A stretch of 64,000 nucleotides of DNA from Dacryopinax spathularia (lineage: Eukaryota > Basidiomycota > Dacrymycetes > Dacrymycetales > Dacrymycetaceae): assembly GCA_037974965.1 (NCBI GenBank), contig JBBPFI010000005.1:2046001-2110000 (forward strand). Direction: 5' to 3'. Position 1 is the first letter of the stretch. The number at the start of each line of letters is the position of its first letter. This document shows, piece after piece, positions 21,501 through 32,060 of the stretch. Below the pieces are notes generated by a model. That model was not told the DNA's origin and did not search any database. It saw only the letters and a list, made by a program, of their open reading frames with translations. The position numbers and the translations under genes were made by a program.

Positions 21501-24500
21501 CCTCGGCGACGGCGGCGATCTCATCTCCCTAGAAGTCGATATGCTCAGGCTGCCGTGCTGCCCGTGCCCGTTCGGCGAGACGGGCGAAAAGAGTCCTCCA
21601 CTCTGCAGGGACATGGACCCATTCGGCGTATGCGTGTGGGTGTGCGTGTGCGTATAGGGCACTGCACTGCTGCTGATAGGGGGAGTCGAGGGCCACGCAG
21701 GCCGCAAGGAGAGCTCCTGCGCAAGCGACTGCTGTGATTGCGATTGCGACCTTGCCCGGAGCTGATCTGACGAGGCCGCGGACCGAAAAGACCGTGGGCC
21801 TGCGCTGCTGGTGCTGTCCTTCCTGGGCGTATGCTGCGGCCGCCTGCCGAGGAGAAGGCTGTTGCGCTCGCCTTCGGAGCCGTCGCTTGGTTCGGGGGTG
21901 GGGAGGTCCATGGACGGGTCGGGTGAACCGGTCTTGCGTGGTTGGAGGGGAGACTGAGACTGCAGCAGCGAGAGCTGGGAAGTGAGGGAGGAGATCTCCG
22001 AGAGCGCGGACTCGTACTTGGCGCGCATGGCAGCCAGGTCGGAGAGAGCAGTCGTATGCTCCATCCTGAGCGCTGCCAACTGCACCTGAGCCGCAGCCTG
22101 AGCAGAATCAGCAGCAGGGGAAGCAGCGTCGATGCCCCTATCGACTTTCTCCTCCTGCTCCTCCGCACGCTGTTTCTCCAGCTCGTCCTTCTCCTTCTCA
22201 GCCTCCGCAACCCGACTCTCCAACGCCCGTACGCGCTCTTCCCGCTCCTCAAGCTCCTCCATAAGCCTACGCATCTCACTATCTTTCTCCCCGTCCCCAG
22301 CCCCGAGGACTTCGACCCTCCGCTCAAGACGGGCAACTTCCTCGTCCCGCTCTTTGAGCGAGTCTTCGAGTTCTTCGACGGCATGGCGGAGATCGGCGAT
22401 ACTCTCGTCAGAGCGCTGCAGGCGGACTTCGAGATCGGTTATGTAGGCTGCGGTGGCGGCTTCTTCCTCCCTATGCCTGGAGATCTGCGCACGCAGGTCG
22501 GAGACTACACCGCCGTGGTCGGTGCTGCTCTCCTCGAGCAAGCGGAGTTTCTGCTCCAAGTCCTGGACGTATCGCTGCCACGGCTGTCAGTCCACAAGTA
22601 GGAGAAGAAAGGAAGGAGAGAAGTGCGGACCTCGGTCGACCCCTCCCGCTCGGAGAGCTTTGTCACCCTCGCCCGGAGCTCCTCGACCATTTGCTCCGCT
22701 CTCGCGCGCTTCCGCTGTTCCTCCTCGAGCTCGGCCTCTTTCTCGTCGAACATGGCGTTCGTGTGGTCCTGCGAGCGCGAACGCGAAAGGGTGAGCATCA
22801 ATCCCCTCTCAGAGTGTAGCTTGCGGGGGCAAAAGGGCAGGTGGCCCCAAGCAGGGATAAGTAGGGGTAAAGTGAACAATGCAGAGTGGACAGATGGCAG
22901 GAAATGCGAAGTTGACAGGGAGAGAAGTGCGGGGTAAGCGTAAAGGGAGCAAGGGCAGAAGAGTTGCTTCCGACCAAACAGCCGAGACAACCCAACTCCC
23001 TCCCCTCTCATCTGACTGCCCTACACCGACCCTGCCGCGCTCTCAAGCCCGCTCCTTCCCCACCCTAGCCCAAGCTCAGCCGAGCATACACCGGCCTCAC
23101 CCCAGCCCCGGCCCAGCAAAAACCGGAGCCAGACCTGCAAACCCAGCCCGACGCAGAAAAGCAGAACCAACAACAAGAAGAAAGGAAAGGAAAGGCAGAG
23201 AAACATGGACGCACCAGCGCAACCCTGGCCAACTTCAACTCCACCTCCAGCGCGCCCATCCGTCTCTCATACTCCTCCACGACAGGCGCGACAATCTCCG
23301 CATATTTCCTCTTCTCCCTCTCTTCCGCCCCTCCCTGCCCTCCCTGCGCAGCGCCCTGCTCAGCAGCAAGCGCGAGCTCCTGCTTCAGCCTGTCGATCTC
23401 CGCCATCCTGGCGCTGTACATGGAGGCGAGCTCCTCGTGTGCCCTCTGCAGGTTTGCCAGCTGGGCCGCTTCCGCTCCTCCTCCTCCTGGACCAGAGGCA
23501 GAAGGAGCAGCGACCGCTCCCCCAGCTTTGAGCGCCTCGATCTCCTTCCTCAGCTTTGTGACTTGCGCTTGGAGCCAGTCGATATCCCCCCAGCCTTCTT
23601 CCCTCAGTTCTTGCTTGACGACATTCTTGATCCCCCTTGCCCGCGCTGCGTACTTGAGCGTATTCAGCGTCTCCGAAAGGTTATACTCCGCAGGGGCGAC
23701 GCAAGCGAGCATAAGCGTATGGGCGTTCCCGCCCAGCGAGTCTTGTAGGAGTCGAGTGAGCTTGGAGTCGCGGTATGGCACGTGGGTCTGGGAGGAGTTG
23801 GAGGAGGCGTGGATGGGGAGGGAGGCTAGCGCGGAAATTACGTTCCCTAGCGCTAGGAGACCAGAGTTGATCGAGATGCCTTCTTTGATTCGCTCGCCTT
23901 GCGCGGCGGTGCGTTTCAACTAGCAAGGGCGTCAGCGTCATCCACATCCTAGTTCCCACCCCACACTCCACCAGCTTGCGCGAAGCAAGGCAGAGCGAGG
24001 CAGAGGCAGGAAGAGGAACGAAGGAAAAGAAGAAGAACGCACCCTCTCACTCCCCGCCAAATCCACAAAATGGAATTTACTAGTAACAACCACCCATCCC
24101 CCCTCGTCCTCACCCTCATCTCCTCTCCCCTCCCTCCCGTCTCTCCCGTCTCTCCCGTCTCTTCCGAAGTCGCGAGATGGGGGGAGAGGACTAACCCGGC
24201 CAGGCGTCATGATTCCGCTCGTCCGTGGCTTGAGGGTGTTGGAGCCTACTACGCTGCTCGGCCGGCCGAATGCGGGCGACGTAGCTCGTAAAGCTGCGCT
24301 GCTCGGCCTTGCCAGCCGGCTTGGTGGTGCCGGGGAAGTCCGGCCCGACCCTGGTGAGCGCAAGCTGCCGAACGAGCTCGGCGGAGGAGGCGATATGGCC
24401 CGCGCCGCTGAGGAGAGGTTGGGGGAGGGAGGTGCATGGGTTGAGCTGGGGGCGTGCAGCGGGCGACGTTGGGTGAGTGTGAGGGAGAAGATTGCGTGTG

Positions 24501-25532
24501 AGCGGGAGGACTGGGCGTTCATGTCTGTTTCGTTTGTCCGCCTTAGGGCGGAGCCGTGGCGGAGCAGACTGTTCGCAAGGGCGTCAGCATGTGTTCCACG
24601 AGCGGCCAGAAGCTGAGACAGAAGGAGAGCAAGAGGGAGAGAGGGAGGGAAAGACAGAATAGAGAGAGAGAGAGAGAGAGAGAGAGAAGGACGCACTTCA
24701 ACACATCCCCCACACTCCGCACAGAAACCTCCTTCAACCCCTCCCACCTAATCCTCCCCTCCCTATCCTCCCTAATCAGCACCTCCCGCCTCCCCTCCCC
24801 CTCCTCAACAAGCAAATCAATAAGGTCCTCATTATACAGCTCCACATAGGCGACTTTCGCCTCGAAGCCCGCTCCTCCCCCTCCATTCCCTGCCCCTCCT
24901 CCTCCCTTAGCCGGGTCAGGCAAGCGGCTGAAAATCGCATGCAGAGCGCGGGGGATTATACCCGAGCTGGGTGGGGGTTGGGAGCCGATAGACGGGGGAG
25001 GCAGGTCAGGTCCCGTCATGGAATACGTCTTCCCCGAACTGGTCTGGCCATAAGCGAGTATAGTGCAGTTGAACCCCTCCAAAAACCTCTGCACAAGCGG
25101 GTCTGCCGCTAAGCTGTAGACTTCGGCTTGGGAGGAGGAAGGGCCGAGAACGCGGTCGAACGTGAAAGATTGTTTTTGACCGCCTGGCACTGCTGGGCCT
25201 GCTGGGGTTAGGCCGGAGGGAGCGGGGCCGGAGAGGGAGGAGATTGTTGATGTTGATGCGCTGGATTGGTGCGATGAGCTGGTGGAGGAGGGGTCGACGA
25301 GGACTGTTGTGCTCGAGGAAGGGAGGACGGCGGTGCGCTGGAAACGGGTGGGGATGGTGGCGTCTTGCGAGGTTGGGGGGCGGATGCGGACGGCTGCGAG
25401 TAGGCGTTAGTATTGGAGTAGGGTGGTGAGCAGGCAGGAGGAGAGAGCGGAGAATGGGGATGGGGACGGGAGGGAGGGGGACGTACCGACTTGCACGCTC
25501 GTCGCTGTAGATTTGTCTTTCTTGTCCGCCAT
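18524..25532 (-). CDS. Kinesin-4 family motor with very long coiled-coil tail
   Basis: The ATG at 25530-25532 starts MADKKDKS, followed by VQVAVRIRPP and [21 protein letters not shown]. The P-loop reads [13 protein letters not shown] (around 25030-25050). Next come [73 protein letters not shown] and [17 protein letters not shown]. The last motifs and the neck [14 protein letters not shown] identify kinesin-4 (KIF4/KIF21), plus-end motors that control microtubule length in spindles or cargo transport. The stalk is about 1,500 residues of heptads rich in E, R, A and Q, ending RKSKFVCM with the stop at 18524. The whole protein is about 2,000 residues, longer than most KIF4 proteins. Oddities are a disordered insert of about 115 residues between the two switch motifs and one intron of about 440 bases (near 22,771-23,212) where others are about 60-150. 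Confidence 0.88.
24661..24687. repeat. (AG)n microsatellite in a kinesin intron
   Basis: About 13 AG units lie in a purine-rich stretch (CT on the coding strand) between the exon ending RSVGDVLK and the exon starting SLLRHGS. On the coding strand it forms part of the polypyrimidine tract of that intron. Confidence 0.9.
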
Positions 25533-26786
25533 CTCGTCCGTCGTCGTCTTCGTCGAGTTCGAGTAGAGTAGGAGGTAAAGAGCGAGTGAAGGGGGTTATG
25601 ATACTGATATCAAAGGTGTTCGAGGTGAGACGCTACGAGGTGATGGTGGGGTGGTGGTGGGGTGGTGGTGAGAGGGCGGTGAAGGACGGTGTATGCGTGA
25701 AAAGTGGAATCGCGGATGGAGGTATCACTCTTGGGTATCAGCACTCCCAGTCCTCTCTCTCTCGCAGTCCTCTGCTTGACGTCTATGTACGACGAGGGAG
25801 GGTCGTCGTTGTCGAGCACAAAGGACGCGAACCCGAAGTCGAACCCGAGCGAGCGTCGACGAGGAAGAGCGGGGAGGTGAGGAGGTGAGGAAGAAGAGGA
25901 AGGGGCGTGAGTAAAGGGCGCGTCGTTGTGCTGCGCTCTGTTGTGTTGTGAGCCCGTACCCGCGCGGATAAGGAAGCGTAGAAGGAAGGAAGGGAAAGAA
26001 GCTGAACCTCCTCAGAAGCAGAGAAGGAGCGCTGGTCGTCGGGGAAGCGTCCACGCTGTCGGCGTGCGAACGGGACCCTTTCGCTTTCGCTCTTTCCCTG
26101 CTCTTCTCTTTTGCTCAAGCTCGTTGGTTGCTTTGCTTTGAGCAACGTAAAAAGCGCGAGCTGACGGCAGCACACGCAAAATCCCTCGCCGATGTGATAT
26201 CCAAACAACGCCCCTCCTCCCCCGTGGCGTCAGCCCCAGACGCCGGACGCGCCGACGGGTGTGATATGCGCGAAATGATAGATGCTCCCGCTCTGATCCG
26301 AAGAAGGGACCGTCGTCATGCACCTGCGCGCGCTTGAAAGCGGGGTTGCTAGGGGACAAAAAATTATTGTCATTCAGGGGATTTTGGGGTGCGATGATTA
26401 TCATTCTACCTGTTGGTAATTGATTATTGTCTATGCTCCAGCTGGAGGAGTTCTCAACGCTGCACGATCTGTGTATGCACAGACGCGTCGACGCGTACAA
26501 CCGAGCGGAGGAATGTGATCTCGCAAGAGTAAGACAATCACTGGAATGTTTAGACAGTTTTAGGGTCTCCTTTGCCCATCGAGAGTGAGATCGGTCTTCT
26601 GCTGAATTCGTGGGCGTATATTTTCTTTTTGCTCTTATACGCGCTCGTCTGCCTCTTTTTTCTTGTGGCTGCTTGGTTTTGGTCGTCCATCATCCCCCGC
26701 TCGCCCTCCTCCTCCCGCTCCCAATCCTTCGCCCGCGAGCTACGAAAACTACAAGACCCTCCCTATTGTCCTGTACACCCGGCTGG
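25533..26786. other. Kinesin promoter and region before the palindrome array
   Basis: The first part is the 5' region of the kinesin gene. A plus-strand open frame from 26572 encodes a strongly hydrophobic stretch (YIFFLLLYALVCLFFLVAAWF) but it has no ATG before residue 80, so I do not call a gene. If it is real it would need an upstream spliced start exon. No other feature was found. Confidence 0.45.
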
Positions 26787-28490
26787 TCATGCCCAGCAGC
26801 TCCAGTCTCACCTTATGAGCAAACGCTCATATCAACAAAGTGTGATAGCTGAAGCTGCTGCGTACGTCACCCCCCCCCCCCCCCCCCCCCCACCCCACGC
26901 CTCCGCACTCGTACCCGTTCTTCCACTAGTGGGCTCACCAGCCTCTCGTCAGCTCAGCGTCGGGTGTTGCTCTCATACGCAGGAGTCATTCCCCTGCCTG
27001 ATATGAGCAGCGCTCATATCTGATGAAGCTGAGAACTGGCTCCTGCGTAGCTGGGTCGTTACCCCTACCCCCGATCATCTTCTCCCTCTCTGACGCCTGG
27101 ACCCTGGTCAACGGCTTACCTCTAGCGCCGACTGTCATACCCAGCAAGCCCCGCCACTGGCATATGCGAGCAAAGCTCGTATGCATCCTGGGGATAATAC
27201 AGGTCTTGCTGGGTATTTCCGTCCTTCGCGCTCTCTTGTATGCAAGCCGCGCACTAGCCTGTCAGGTGCTGCTCTCCTACGCAGGAGGTACGCCATAATC
27301 GCTATGAGCACCGCTCATATGGCGATCGTTGTTGCAGCTCCTACGTAGGTGGGTCGCTACCTTAAATCTTCTGTCGATCTGTCATCTGATAGAAGGCTTG
27401 ACTCTAGTGGCGACTGTCATACCCAGCAAGCCCTGCCCCTGGCATATGCGAGCAAAGCTCGTATGCATCCTCGGGATAATACAGGTCTTGCTGGGTATTT
27501 CCGTCGTTGGCTCGCTCCTCCCATCCTTCGCGCTGCTTGGAAACAGGCGGCACTCTAGCTTGTGAGGTGCTGCTCTCCTACGTCGGAATCCTTCCCTGTG
27601 GTCGATATGAGCGGTGCTCGTATACCATCAAGGGTTGTGGGCGCTCCTACGTAGTTGGGTCGCTACCCCGGATCACCTTGTTCTTTACTGGTCGTCCGGT
27701 CGACGGCTTACCTCCAGCGCCGACTGTCATACCCAGCAAGCCCTGGCCCTGGCATATGCGAGCAAAGCTCGTATGCATCTTCGGGATAATACAGGTCTTG
27801 CTGGGTATTTCCGTCGTTGGCTCGCTTCTCCCATCCTTCGCGCTACTTGGAAACAGGCGGCTCTCTAGCTTGTGAGGTGCTGCTCTCCTACGTCGGAGTC
27901 CTACCCTGTGGTCGATATGAGCGCTGCTCGTATACCATCAAGGGTCGTGAGCGCTCCTGCGTAGGTGGGTCGCTACCCGTGAACTGCTTCTCCCGGTGCC
28001 GTCTGGTCAAGAGTCTGACTCTGACGCTGCTCTCCTTTCCAGCAACGACCATCCCGACGCTCCACGGACGCTCTCGCCCCTTGAACGGAAACGGAAACGA
28101 CTGTCGTTCCCAGCGGCTGCTCGTGGATGGCCGTGAGTGATGCTCACGTTGGCTTCCATTTGAACGCTGTGCTGCTGGGCACCTCGGTCACCATGCCATA
28201 TCCGCATCTTCTCCCTGTACGCTCGCTGACCCATCCATGATTGTATGCACCGGCAGGACTGTCAAACTCAGCGGGTCTGATCCCCTACTTGTGCAGCCTC
28301 CCGTCTCATCCATAGGTTGAGGAGACACCTGCTGGGTTTCACGGCGTGCTCGCACTTCGAGTATCGAACACCCCCGAGCTCCCAGCACGTCCCATAGCGG
28401 CCCTCATGACACCCAGCACCTGCCATCTGTGCATATGCGAGCACCCGATTCGGCATATTGCGCCATACGCATAACGTGCTGGGTCTCCGA
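26787..28490. repeat. Tandem array of nested palindromes (about 282/310-base period)
   Basis: Three near-copies of one module, each exactly 78 bases, lie at 27138-27215, 27420-27497 and 27730-27807. Each has outer arms TACCCAGCAAG and CTTGCTGGGTA around an inner hairpin with the loop AAA (GCGAGC AAA GCTCGT). A second module alternates with it, with outer arms like TACGCAGGAG / CTCCTGCGTA around an inner TATGAGC-n3-GCTCATA hairpin. Copies of that module are centred near 27010, 27312, 27617 and 27922. The second and third copies (27420-27660 and 27730-27970) differ at only about ten sites, so duplication is recent. Diverged, partly inverted copies of the first module lie at about 28330-28388 and 28411-28484, and a rough one at 26787-26865. 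The period of 310 is not a multiple of three, so the open frames inside are not a tandem coding repeat. No transposase is near. Confidence 0.85.
26870..26891. repeat. Poly-C tract of 22 bases
   Basis: An uninterrupted run of 22 C residues lies just inside the left part of the palindrome array. Such G/C homopolymers are unstable in replication and could form quadruplex or i-motif structures. It may also be imprecisely assembled. Confidence 0.9.
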
Positions 28491-29929
28491 CGCAGCGCTC
28501 CTTTTCTCCTACATAGGCTTGTCTTTTCCCTCAAACATCTTAACTTGGATCTTCTTCCGGGCGGACGTGTCACTCAGCGCCTTTTCCCTCCTGCACATGA
28601 GACTACCTCTCTCATAATACTTGTGCGTTATCGGAAGAAGCGAAGGCGCTCGGTTTCACGCTGTCGTCCCGGCTTGCTCTCGCTCGCTTGATCGGGACTC
28701 CTCGCCTTCAAAGACAGGGGTTCATCCCAAGTCCCCGCAGTGCCCTCTCCATCTTCTGAACGCGCCGCAATCATTGATGGAGTCTCGTACACTCCGCGGA
28801 CGCTTGAGATCATCCTCCGTCGTTTTCTGGCATCTCGATCGGCCGTCTTCCCTTGACAAGGACCCTCGTTCCTTGGGGAGGAGGACTGTGAAACGCAGTA
28901 GCTGTGAGTTGGCCGCTATGAACTCGCTTCACATACATCGGTGATTATCTCGCTGCTGCCTTTCACTTTGACCGCCATACCCCGCTGCGTGCTTCTTAGC
29001 CATTCAGCGTCGTACGACTGCTTGACCGCCTCCCTCCCGGCGCGCTCGCATACACGGGGGACGGCAGCTGCCGACACCCCTTATAAGCCCTGTTCATGGA
29101 ATGATGGACCGTCCAGTCGCGGATCTCGCCCGCTGCGGTGTGTCTTGTCCCCACTAACGGGCGGACTGCCCCCTCGCGACTTGGGGTGATACCAAGCGCC
29201 TGTCAACTCGGCCCATGAGCTTTCGCATCCTCATCTCTGCTGGATTAAAGGCGCCGCTTGGCATTACCCTGACGCCGCCCAACCTTCCGTATCCTTCCCA
29301 GCTTGAATCTTCTTCAGACAAGATTGCGCCCGTTTATGCTCTGCATCGGACCCCTGGTGTTACTTTCAGGCTCAGATCCGATACCCAGCGGATCTTTTCG
29401 GCCGAGATTGAGAAACCTTCCTCATTGGATCGGTATGAGAAACGCTGGGTGTTCGACCTGACGCTTGCTCGTCTGCTTTTCTCTCCAACGGGCACTTCCA
29501 CTCGAGGAGATCTTGTCATACCAGGCGTCTGCAATTTGAGGCCTGATAATCGTTTTCTCATCCTGGCCAGGGAATTGACAGCCGCTTTATATGATCTGAG
29601 TCTGCCCTATATCGTTGTCGTGCAGGTAGCCTTCAACGCTTTGCCTGACAATTTCTTGTTAGGCTTAGTCTTCCTTCTAGCGTTCGTCTCATCACCAAAA
29701 TCTGAACGCGAGATGGTGGAACCCCAGCTGCACCGGGGTTGGCAAGACGTCCATATACTGTTGACGTAGCTTTGTCAATATCTCACAGCTGGGCGTCCAT
29801 CATGTGCACCTCCAAATAATATTCGCCTCCATAAAAGTGCAAACGTGTCCTGGATCTCAACGAACTGTGTGGGGAGCAATTAGCGTACTTCGCAGGTCTG
29901 TACCACTCTCGCCGGCCCTTCTGGTAATA
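28491..29929. other. Gene-poor region between the array and Ipk1
   Basis: The longest frame is 184 codons starting at an ATG at 29215 (MSFRILISAGLKAPLG...), with a hydrophobic C-terminal stretch (YIVVVQVAFNAL, LLGLVFLLAFVSS). It matches no family I know and shows no obvious introns, unlike its neighbours. It may be a chance frame in diverged repeat DNA or a young gene. The last 150 bases are the Ipk1 promoter. Confidence 0.4.
29215..29769 (+). CDS. Hypothetical 184-residue ORF, doubtful
   Basis: This single uninterrupted frame begins MSFRILISAGLK and ends HILLT. A middle part is rich in charged and Arg residues (FRLRSDTQRIF, SLDRYEKRWVFDLTLARLL), and a hydrophobic segment follows near residue 140-165 that could cross a membrane. 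No known domain was recognised, and the codon use is not clearly gene-like. It sits between the palindrome array and Ipk1. I list it because of its length and ATG start. A random frame in GC-moderate DNA is an equal possibility. Confidence 0.2.
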   Translation: MSFRILISAGLKAPLGITLTPPNLPYPSQLESSSDKIAPVYALHRTPGVTFRLRSDTQRIFSAEIEKPSSLDRYEKRWVFDLTLARLLFSPTGTSTRGDLVIPGVCNLRPDNRFLILARELTAALYDLSLPYIVVVQVAFNALPDNFLLGLVFLLAFVSSPKSEREMVEPQLHRGWQDVHILLT

Positions 29930-31411
29930 ATGGCTGCACGTGACTTTTGCATTCCAAGAGCGCCCCGATCACCTGACCTGCTCGTCCCCGACCCTCACGC
30001 ATTCACCTGCATGTCCATCCCCTCACCATCATCATCATCATCGTCCACTGCAGCGACCCCCTTCCCTCCCCTGACTGCCACCTCTCCCAAGGACTGGGCA
30101 TACGTAGCAGAAGGCGCCTCCTCTCTCGTGTGCACATCCCGAGGTCCGCAGTCCCCCTTCTTAGGATATGTACTGCGACTACACAAGGACACCCTCATTT
30201 CCTCAAACCAACCGACTTCGGCAAACAGAGGACAAGATGAAGAACAAATAGACACCCTCGCCTGGCAAGCGCACGTAATCCGGCCCCTCCTCCCGCCAAA
30301 TAGCATCCCACAGCTCTCGCGCGTCCTGCTGGATCCCGCATGGCTAGCGCAACTCAGCCAGCTCGTCGAATCCTCCCGTCCTCCATTCCGCCGAGCAGTA
30401 GACCGAGTGGACCTAGCAGCGACGGCTGCCCTGATGGCACCAGACCTGATAGGAAGTGAAGGGTTAGCGGTGGAGATCAAGGTGCGCTCCTTCTTCTCTC
30501 GCTGCTTCTTGAGAGAGGAACTGACGACGCCTAGCCGAAATGGGGCTTTATGCCTGATCCTCGCTGGCTCTCGGATACCACGAGGGAGCTGAAGACCAGA
30601 TATTGTCGGAACTGCATGTTGCGCGCTGTTCGAGCGCTTTCTACACCATCGACTTCGGCTGGCCCGGCTAGGCAGGAGCAGACATGGGAGAGGAGATATT
30701 GCCCGCTGGACTTGTTCTCTGGCGATGAGGGGAGGGTCAGAAAGGCGCTTGAGGGGATGTGGGACGAGTGGATCGTCACGAGAGGGCAGGGGAACGTGTT
30801 TCGGGTGTTCAACGAGGGGAAGAGAGTAGATCCAACATCCGTGCGTCGCGCTCGCTGACCCGCTTGCATGCCTTGACTGACAATCTGGGTTGTAGGTCGG
30901 CGCACTGGAAGAGCTCACACGAACGCTCGGCGCGGACGACGCGAAACAGCCCTTGATTGACCGACTACTACCTGCACTGTTGAACAGCCCCATCCTCTCA
31001 AGACTCAAGCACCTTCAGCGCACACTCGATCCCTACAATATCGAAGGGCTCTCCGCCATGCTCCGCTCCCTCCCTCCCCCAGCCGAGGCCAGCGTAATGC
31101 AAACCGAGCCAACTCTCGAGGAGTGGCACGCTTTTGTTCTTGCGTACCAATCAGGTCAGGAACCGGCGGATGAGATGGCCAGGGCGAGATACTGGTTGTT
31201 GGCTTATGCGCTTAGTGCGGTGTTCAAGGATTGCTCTATTATCGTTGGACTTCCTGCTGCTCATCCTCGTCCCACCGAGCCTGCCCCAATATCATGGGTG
31301 ATCGATACCGATGCCAAGCCAGTACGGAGGTTCGAGAAGTGGTTGAAGCAGGATCAGGAGATATGTGAGGCGTTCAAAGGGTTGGAGGTGGGCTGGACGT
31401 GCCAAGAGTGA
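29930..31411 (+). CDS. IPK1: Inositol-pentakisphosphate 2-kinase (Ipk1)
   Basis: The enzyme phosphorylates inositol pentakisphosphate at position 2 to make phytate (InsP6), a cofactor for mRNA export and signalling. Exons 29930-30481, 30535-30840 and 30896-31411 keep frame and give about 457 residues. Family motifs are the N-lobe DWAYVAEGASSLV, the catalytic-loop and metal region EIKPKWGFMPDP (split by intron 1), the zinc-binding segment RYCRNCMLRAVRAL, the YCPLDLFSG block, and late in the protein IIVGLPAA and WVIDTDAKPVRRFEKW, which resembles the conserved DLD-type end. The N-terminus up to residue about 50 is low complexity, so a start at a later ATG (30011) is possible. No upstream exon is needed. 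The stop TGA is at 31409-31411. It is the only gene between the array and the transporter. Confidence 0.88.
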
Positions 31412-32060
31412 ATGGACTGGTTTTACTACAGGGAGTCGTCCCCAGGATAGCGATGTACTGAGGTTCTTTGCTAGTGCCTGACTGCTGTATCTCTAGGTCT
31501 CATAACGCGGTGTCATCCTGTGGCTCGATTGCATAGTGCATCGGACAGAGGCTGTCGTCCGACCTGTCATTCTCATCTCGCCATCGAGTTGGCCTCGAGC
31601 CAGGCAGGAATCGCACCGGCGAATCCCGCTTCCCACGATCTCTTTCCCCTTCTGGCGTGAACAGGCACCAAGATGAGTCGCCTTGACACCCCGGATCCAG
31701 ATAAATCCCAACCCTGTCAAACCAGTCAAGATCCAGATAACCCTTCCCCAATTCATCCTCAATCGGGCGCTAGGGTCCTCGTTCTCTCATTGGTCCATCG
31801 AGCGCTAACGTTAGGCGACAATGTTCTCCCGCGATTACCTTATCGGGCGGTTTGGATCGATTGGGCTATGAACTCCTTCCTTCTCGATTGTATGCAGAAG
31901 CACTTTGAGGGCGGGGAGAGACCGATAAGAAGCAGGAGGGGACGCCAGCGGCGATGGCGTCCTTCCACGGCTACTCGTCCTTCTTGTCAGGCCCGTTCTT
32001 TCTTCTACCTGTTACTCGGGCTCTTGCGCTTCTCGACGTTACCTGTGAATAGAGTTGAAG
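31412..32060. other. Intergenic between Ipk1 and the amino-acid transporter
   Basis: About 650 bases. An 11-base direct repeat (GATCCAGATAA) occurs twice 36 bases apart (31694 and 31730). Frames of up to about 170 codons here overlap the transporter's first exon in another phase and are not family-like. Promoter sequence of the transporter is expected. Confidence 0.5.

Noticed and set aside
18622-22794. Long plus-strand frames opposite the kinesin gene
   Set aside because: They are antisense shadows of the coiled-coil codons (Glu/Leu codons read as Ser/Leu/Phe) with no family features.
26572-27006. Hydrophobic plus-strand frame (FFLLLYALVCLFFLVAAWF) as a small membrane protein gene
   Set aside because: The frame opens with TTG and has no ATG before the hydrophobic part, and it runs into the poly-C tract and array. 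No spliced start exon was convincing.
26986-28140. Overlapping open frames (78-122 codons) repeated through the palindrome array, as a tandem protein-coding gene
   Set aside because: The repeat periods (282 and 310 bases) do not keep one frame for all units, the frames run in several phases at once, and the palindromes themselves explain the similarity.
31694-31740. GATCCAGATAA direct repeat as a transposon target or regulatory site
   Set aside because: Only two copies 36 bases apart with no inverted ends and no coding capacity. Too weak to call.
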